A stretch of DNA of 43,760 bases. Origin: an uncultured Victivallales bacterium (GTDB lineage: Bacteria; Verrucomicrobiota; Lentisphaeria; Oligosphaerales; JAFGRS01). Numbering within the stretch: the stretch's first letter is position 1; each line of letters opens with the position of its first letter. Below are positions 40,573 to 43,760 of the stretch, piece by piece. The stretch lies in NCBI GenBank assembly GCA_903837355.1, contig CAILUI010000140.1:1-43760 (forward strand). The letters run 5' to 3'. Both the position numbers and the translations under genes were made by a program. The notes under the pieces were generated by a model, which had not been told where the DNA came from, ran no database searches, and saw only the letters and a list, made by a program, of their open reading frames with translations.

Positions 40573-40833
40573 CTACTCGAAGAGGTCCGCGTGGCTCCCC
40601 GTACGTTCGAAGACCACGGCGTCCGCATCCGCCTTGTAGATGAGCAGCCAGTCTGGAGCAATGTGGCACTCGCGGTAGGCCCCGCGAAGCAGGTGGTCCC
40701 TGAACTTGGAGTCGAGGGGGTGCCCCTCCAGGAGGTCGAGCATCACCCGGTCCAGCTTCTCGATCTTCAGTCCTCGGCCCATGGCGAGCCGGTAGTCCCG
40801 TCTGAACTGGCTGGTCGTGACAGCCGTCCTCAT
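40573..40833 (-). CDS. yafQ: YafQ-family toxin (ribosome-dependent mRNA interferase)
   Basis: This 86-residue RelE/YafQ-fold protein cleaves mRNA on the ribosome when freed from its antitoxin. The family landmarks are present: KFRDHLL (His), YRECHIAPDWLLIYK and the C-terminal ERTGSHADLFE. The ATG overlaps the antitoxin stop by 4 bp. It appears intact. Confidence 0.93.
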   Translation of the reverse strand: MRTAVTTSQFRRDYRLAMGRGLKIEKLDRVMLDLLEGHPLDSKFRDHLLRGAYRECHIAPDWLLIYKADADAVVFERTGSHADLFE

Positions 40834-41093
40834 TTTGCGCCCTTGAGCTCCTGAAGCATCGCCTGAGGACCTTTGTGTCGGCGCAGTCCGATGCCGCGGT
40901 CGGTGTCCTCAAGCGTTTTCCGCGTGACCGCGTTGGGCACCCTGACGTCAAATGGCAGACCACCGATCATGACCACCTGCCGATAGAGCATAGTGACCGC
41001 CTGCGTGGGGTTGATGCCAAGTTGGTTGAGGATCGTCTCGGCCGCGGTCTTCAGGTCTGGTTCGATTCTCGCTCTGAGTACTGCTGTCTTCAT
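40830..41093 (-). CDS. dinJ: DinJ/RelB-family antitoxin
   Basis: This 87-residue protein has a ribbon-helix-helix start, MKTAVLRARIEPDLKTAAETIL, followed by GINPTQAVTMLYRQVV and GGLPFDVRVPN, the RelB/DinJ consensus. The ATG at 41093 follows AAAGGAACAGCC; an upstream frame to 41138 lacks a ribosome site. It would neutralise YafQ and repress the operon. Confidence 0.93.
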   Translation of the reverse strand: MKTAVLRARIEPDLKTAAETILNQLGINPTQAVTMLYRQVVMIGGLPFDVRVPNAVTRKTLEDTDRGIGLRRHKGPQAMLQELKGAK

Positions 41094-41118
41094 GGCTGTT
41101 CCTTTTGCTCTGGCCCCA

Positions 41119-41150
41119 ATGTAGCACAAACGGGGCACGCGCCAAACGGG
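41119..41150 (-). promoter_or_regulatory. Toxin-antitoxin promoter with paired CCCGTTTG sites
   Basis: On the minus strand a TACATT -10 (41119-41124) lies 26 bp before the antitoxin ATG. Two direct CCCGTTTG copies, at 41143-41150 and 41127-41134, overlap the -35 and spacer 16 bp apart, a likely place for DinJ autorepression. The -35 (TTGGCG) is weak. Confidence 0.4.
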
Positions 41151-41610
41151 TCACGCTGAGACTCGGCCCGGGCCATGGCGCTGACACAGGTCGGCCGTTC
41201 TCCGGAACAAGGGGCTCGCCGAGGACGTATCAACTTTCACTCCACCTCCCAATTCACCTCCGGCAGCGCTGCGGCCAGCATCGTCTGCACGGTGTCTCGC
41301 CCATGGGGCCTCCGGGGCAGGGCTGGGGCATGGGCCAGCGCCGACGGGTAGGAGTCCCTCATGGTCGAGCCCTGCCATGGGGCCTCACTGGCAACGGTTG
41401 CCAGTTGCCATGGGCCGACCCGAGGGAGCTGCGCGGTGTGGTGTTTCTCCCGGCCTGTGCCGGGCAACTGGTGGTCAGGGCTGCGCAGTGGGGAACGTCC
41501 TGGGGTAGTCTGTCCCGAATCCGCGCAATCCCGCCCATGGTCTCGATCGGGGGAATGGTATGTCCATCAGAACTGGGCATACCACGCCGGGGATCGCGTT
41601 CGGTGCCAAG
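41151..41610. other. Gene-poor stretch with repeated CCATGGGGCCTC and a 17-nt palindrome
   Basis: No gene is supported. CCCATGGGGCCTC-like motifs occur near 41300 and 41375. A perfect CTGGCAAC-G-GTTGCCAG palindrome lies at 41388-41404. Nothing identifies the origin of this stretch. Confidence 0.5.
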
Positions 41611-42876
41611 CTATCCCACCAATGGCGGGAACAGCCAGCGCCACGGCAGCGCAACCACGTTCTCGGCCAGCGTGCGGACGCTGTCACCGCCATGCAGCAC
41701 CGCGCCCGGCAGCTCGGTGGCAGAGCGGTTCTTCAGCGTTCGCCTGAGCGCCAGAATGCCGGCGGCATCATCGACCGTGGCCTGCGACGACAACTTGACT
41801 TCGAGCGCCACCAGTCGCTCCCCCTCTTCGAGCAGGAAGTCCACTTCGTTCCCCGACCGGTCACGCCAGTAGTAGAGGCGGCGCCGGCCCACGTCCAGGG
41901 ATCGCCACGTCTGGAGGGACATGAAGATCGCCTGTTCGAGCCAGAAGCCGAGGTCCTGGCGCCGCTTCAGCACGGCAAGGTCTGAGATGCCTGCCAGCCA
42001 GGCCGCCAGGCCGCAGTCCGCCCACAACAGCTTCGGGCTCTTCACCAGGCCCGTGGTTGGGTTCGAGGCGTAAGGCGGCAAGCGCACGAGCTGGCAACCC
42101 GCCTCCAGCAGGTTCAGATAGCGGTGACAGGTTGGGTGGGACATCCCGGCATCGCGCGCCACGTCCGACTGGTTCAGCAACCGTCCGGTGCGCTGGGCCG
42201 CCAGGCGCATCATCCGCTGGAAGTCGGGCAGGCTGGAGATGGCGCTGAGATCGCGCAGATCTCGTTCCAGGTAGGTCTGGACGTATCCAGTGAACCAGAG
42301 ATCCCGATCCACGTCCGCCGCCAGTTCGAGGGCGGGCGGGAACCCGCCCCGCAGTAGCCACCCCTGCCACGTGTCCTTGTCGCTGAGATCCTCTGGTACT
42401 GGCCAGTCGCCCGGGCCGAGGCTCCCGGAGACCAGCGCGTCCAGTGGCCTGAGTTGCTGCGGGTCCGCGGCCCATTCGCGGGGGCAGAACGGCGGCAGGT
42501 CGAAGTAGACGGCGCGGCCTGCCAGGCTGTCGGCCGCAGCCTTCAGCAAGGGCAGTCGTGCGGAACCGGTCAGCAGATAGTCGCCTGGGCGCCGCGCCAC
42601 ATCGATGCGGCGCTTGATCGCCAGCGTCAACTCCGGCGCCCGCTGCACCTCGCCCAAGACCAGCGGCGGCGTTGCGACCAGCGAGTCGGGGTCGCGCCGA
42701 GCCTGATCCAGGACGTCCAGTGAGTCCAGGGTCACGTAGGGGCGGCCAGCGTCGACGAAGTGCTTGGCCAGGGTCGTCTTGCCCACTTGCCGCGCGCCGG
42801 TGAGGCATACCGCCGGCATGGCTCGCAGGGCTGCCGCCAGGCGCCCTTCCACCCATCTGTTTCTAATGTTGTTCAT
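41611..42876 (-). CDS. AAA+ ATPase with C-terminal DUF4143 domain
   Basis: This 421-residue protein has Walker A GARQVGKTT at 27-35, Walker B-like LVLGEVQRAPELT near 72-85 and sensor LLTGSARLPLL. A helical/winged region follows (SDVARDAGMSHPTCHRYLNLLE, about 232-253). The C-terminal DUF4143 domain carries a PD-(D/E)xK nuclease-like motif, GNEVDFLLEEGERLVALEVK, near 340-360. The family is common in defence and mobile regions, with no settled function. I start it at the ATG at 42876; two upstream in-frame ATGs lie inside or beyond the promoter-like region. Confidence 0.9.
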   Translation of the reverse strand: MNNIRNRWVEGRLAAALRAMPAVCLTGARQVGKTTLAKHFVDAGRPYVTLDSLDVLDQARRDPDSLVATPPLVLGEVQRAPELTLAIKRRIDVARRPGDYLLTGSARLPLLKAAADSLAGRAVYFDLPPFCPREWAADPQQLRPLDALVSGSLGPGDWPVPEDLSDKDTWQGWLLRGGFPPALELAADVDRDLWFTGYVQTYLERDLRDLSAISSLPDFQRMMRLAAQRTGRLLNQSDVARDAGMSHPTCHRYLNLLEAGCQLVRLPPYASNPTTGLVKSPKLLWADCGLAAWLAGISDLAVLKRRQDLGFWLEQAIFMSLQTWRSLDVGRRRLYYWRDRSGNEVDFLLEEGERLVALEVKLSSQATVDDAAGILALRRTLKNRSATELPGAVLHGGDSVRTLAENVVALPWRWLFPPLVG

Positions 42877-42912
42877 GGCGTGAACAATAATTGGCATCGC
42901 ATGGAAAGGCAA
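42869..42912 (-). promoter_or_regulatory. Leaderless promoter with operator-like palindrome on the DUF4143 start codon
   Basis: TTGTTCA (42869-42875) and TGAACAA (42881-42887) are a perfect inverted repeat with a 5-base centre that contains the ATG. On the minus strand, -35 TTGCCT (42907-42912) and -10 TATTGT (42884-42889) are 17 bp apart. The -10 overlaps one half-site, and transcription would begin at about the ATG. There is no Shine-Dalgarno sequence. Confidence 0.5.
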
Positions 42913-43387
42913 GCGCCCGCCACGCAGGGTCTCACTGCTTGATCACCGCGTCCATCTCGCGTTTGCGGGTGATCCTGCAGAGGTTCTGCAGGACACGCCC
43001 CCCTCGATCCGGGCTCGAACTCTGCTTCAGGCCCTTGCGGCGTCGAGTACCGGCTGGAGGGGCTTGTGCGAGGCCCGCAGTTCGCGGCGAACGTCGACGG
43101 CCATTCCCGGCGTTCTGTGGGCCGTGCGGCAGAGGACCGATCCCCGGCTGGCCTTTGGGGTTCGGTTTGGCAGCGCTCTGGAACTGCGGACAGTAGTACT
43201 CACTGCGTGAAGGCGACGCGGAGACTCCGGCGGTGCCTGGCGCAAGCAGCACCACGGGGCGCGATAGCCGACGGCTGGAGGGGCACGGACGTGACGAGGT
43301 CGAACCTATGCGAACGGCCGGAACGCCGGCCAGCAGGCAGTGGTGAGCGTCAGCGAGATCGGGGTAGACCCGGCCCCGGCCCACGGT
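42913..43387. other. Gene-poor stretch before the hsdM fragment
   Basis: Minus-strand and plus-strand open frames exist (for example one ending REMDAVIKQ at 42932), but none resembles a protein I know and composition is Arg/Pro/Ser-rich as in false GC-rich frames. Nothing is supported. Confidence 0.45.
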
Positions 43388-43573
43388 CACGGCGGCGGCA
43401 TTGCGGGCTTCGTCATGGCCAACGGCTCGTTGTCGTCGAGCAGTGGCGGCGAGGGCGACATCCGCAAGGCGATTATCGAGGCGGACCTGGTGGACTGTAT
43501 CGTGCCCATGCCGCCGCCGCTTTTCCTGACCACGGGCATCCCCGTCTGCCTCTGGTTCATTGCCCGGGACAAG
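43388..43573 (+). pseudogene. hsdM fragment (type I restriction-modification N6-adenine methylase)
   Basis: The plus strand reads [19 protein letters not shown], then [19 protein letters not shown] and [20 protein letters not shown]. This is the conserved segment of HsdM just after its catalytic NPPF motif. Neither the NPPF motif nor upstream HsdM sequence is present before 43388. After 43573 the frame runs into a REP-like hairpin, giving Arg/Pro/Gly-rich sequence with no family match to the window end. It is a remnant of about 60 codons that cannot be active. Confidence 0.8.
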
Positions 43574-43594
43574 TCCGGGCGACCCTCACCCCGG

Positions 43595-43615
43595 CCCTCT
43601 CCCGGTGGGAGAGGG
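43595..43615. repeat. REP-like hairpin interrupting the hsdM fragment
   Basis: CCCTCTCCC (43595-43603) pairs with GGGAGAGGG (43607-43615) across GGT, preceded by CCCTCACCCCGG. This CCCTCACCCC-CCCTCTCCC form is a widespread intergenic palindromic element. It directly follows the last HsdM-like codons. Confidence 0.85.
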
Positions 43616-43620
43616 GGAGA

Positions 43621-43760
43621 CACGGCTCAGCGGGGCTTCGGCCCGCCGTCCGCAGGACCTGTGGGGCTAAGCCCTCCAGGGAAGGCACGGCTCAGCGGCG
43701 CGGGCGCGCCTGGGGAGCTTCGCCCTCCAGGGGAGGGTGCGGCTCAGCCGGAGCTTCGCC
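43621..43760. repeat. Repeat-rich end of window (CACGGCTCAG and CCCTCCAGG motifs)
   Basis: CACGGCTCAG starts at 43621 and 43686, and CGGCTCAG near 43739. CCCTCCAGGG-like motifs lie near 43672 and 43723. The GCCCTCCA core also opens the repeat units at 32, 166 and 285. The array runs off the window. Confidence 0.65.

Noticed and set aside
42932..43390. A 152-residue minus-strand frame ending REMDAVIKQ
   Set aside because: Its start is antisense to the hsdM fragment, its composition is Arg/Pro/Ser-rich, and I recognise no family.

Overview
The window is GC-rich bacterial DNA, tightly packed with genes. Its features point to the PVC superphylum, most likely Lentisphaerota or a close relative. 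The reasons are a DUF1559-type pseudopilin with an [16 protein letters not shown] start, an Amuc_1100-like pilus protein beside a fused PilM-PilN protein, HEAT/DUF1080/LamG lipoproteins, and short-period repeats typical of such genomes. The phylum call is inference from gene content; no rRNA is present.

Layout. 1-342: tandem hairpin repeats. 343-8590 (minus): a type IV pilus / type II secretion-like assembly block. In transcription order it holds a pseudopilin, a secretin lipoprotein, a PilM-PilN fusion, an Amuc_1100-like PilO-type protein, a PilP/GspC-like protein and a PilB/GspE ATPase. 8826-25923: a carbohydrate block. It holds an aldo/keto reductase with two ferredoxin-like clusters, a Tat-exported Gfo/Idh/MocA oxidoreductase, a giant DUF1080-HEAT-LamG lipoprotein, a GH95-like exported glycosidase with a LamG tail, a DUF6259-like barrel protein, a ManD/RspA-type sugar-acid dehydratase, a DUF350 membrane protein, a clan-D alpha-galactosidase and a fuconolactonase-type amidohydrolase. 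26012-30374: a coiled-coil membrane protein, chorismate synthase, a LOG-family nucleotide hydrolase and a Gly/Met/Pro/Gln-repeat secreted protein. 31002-33649: a xylulokinase-like kinase coupled to an orphan ABC ATPase. 33677-39512: glutamate racemase, aspartate-semialdehyde dehydrogenase, a possible small transcription unit, a kinase-SIS-SIS operon and a Cof-type HAD phosphatase. 39776-39850: tRNA-Thr(CGT). After the tRNA the content changes to island-like material: short repeats, a DinJ-YafQ toxin-antitoxin pair, a DUF4143 ATPase with an operator-like palindrome on its start codon, a broken hsdM fragment and REP-like hairpins.

How the genes fit together. The pilus block is one probable transcription unit with very short spacings. 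The carbohydrate block contains both hydrolytic enzymes and the parts of an oxidation-first route (an exported sugar oxidoreductase next to a 3-keto-glycoside hydrolase domain). It also contains a lactonase-type and a sugar-acid dehydratase-type enzyme, as in non-phosphorylated fucose or uronate catabolism. The kinase and the two paralogous SIS proteins overlap or abut by a few bases and probably act on one amino-sugar substrate.

No CRISPR array, rRNA, transposase or complete integrase was recognised. Promoters, terminators and operators are called by eye from hexamer spacing and inverted repeats and have not been scored.
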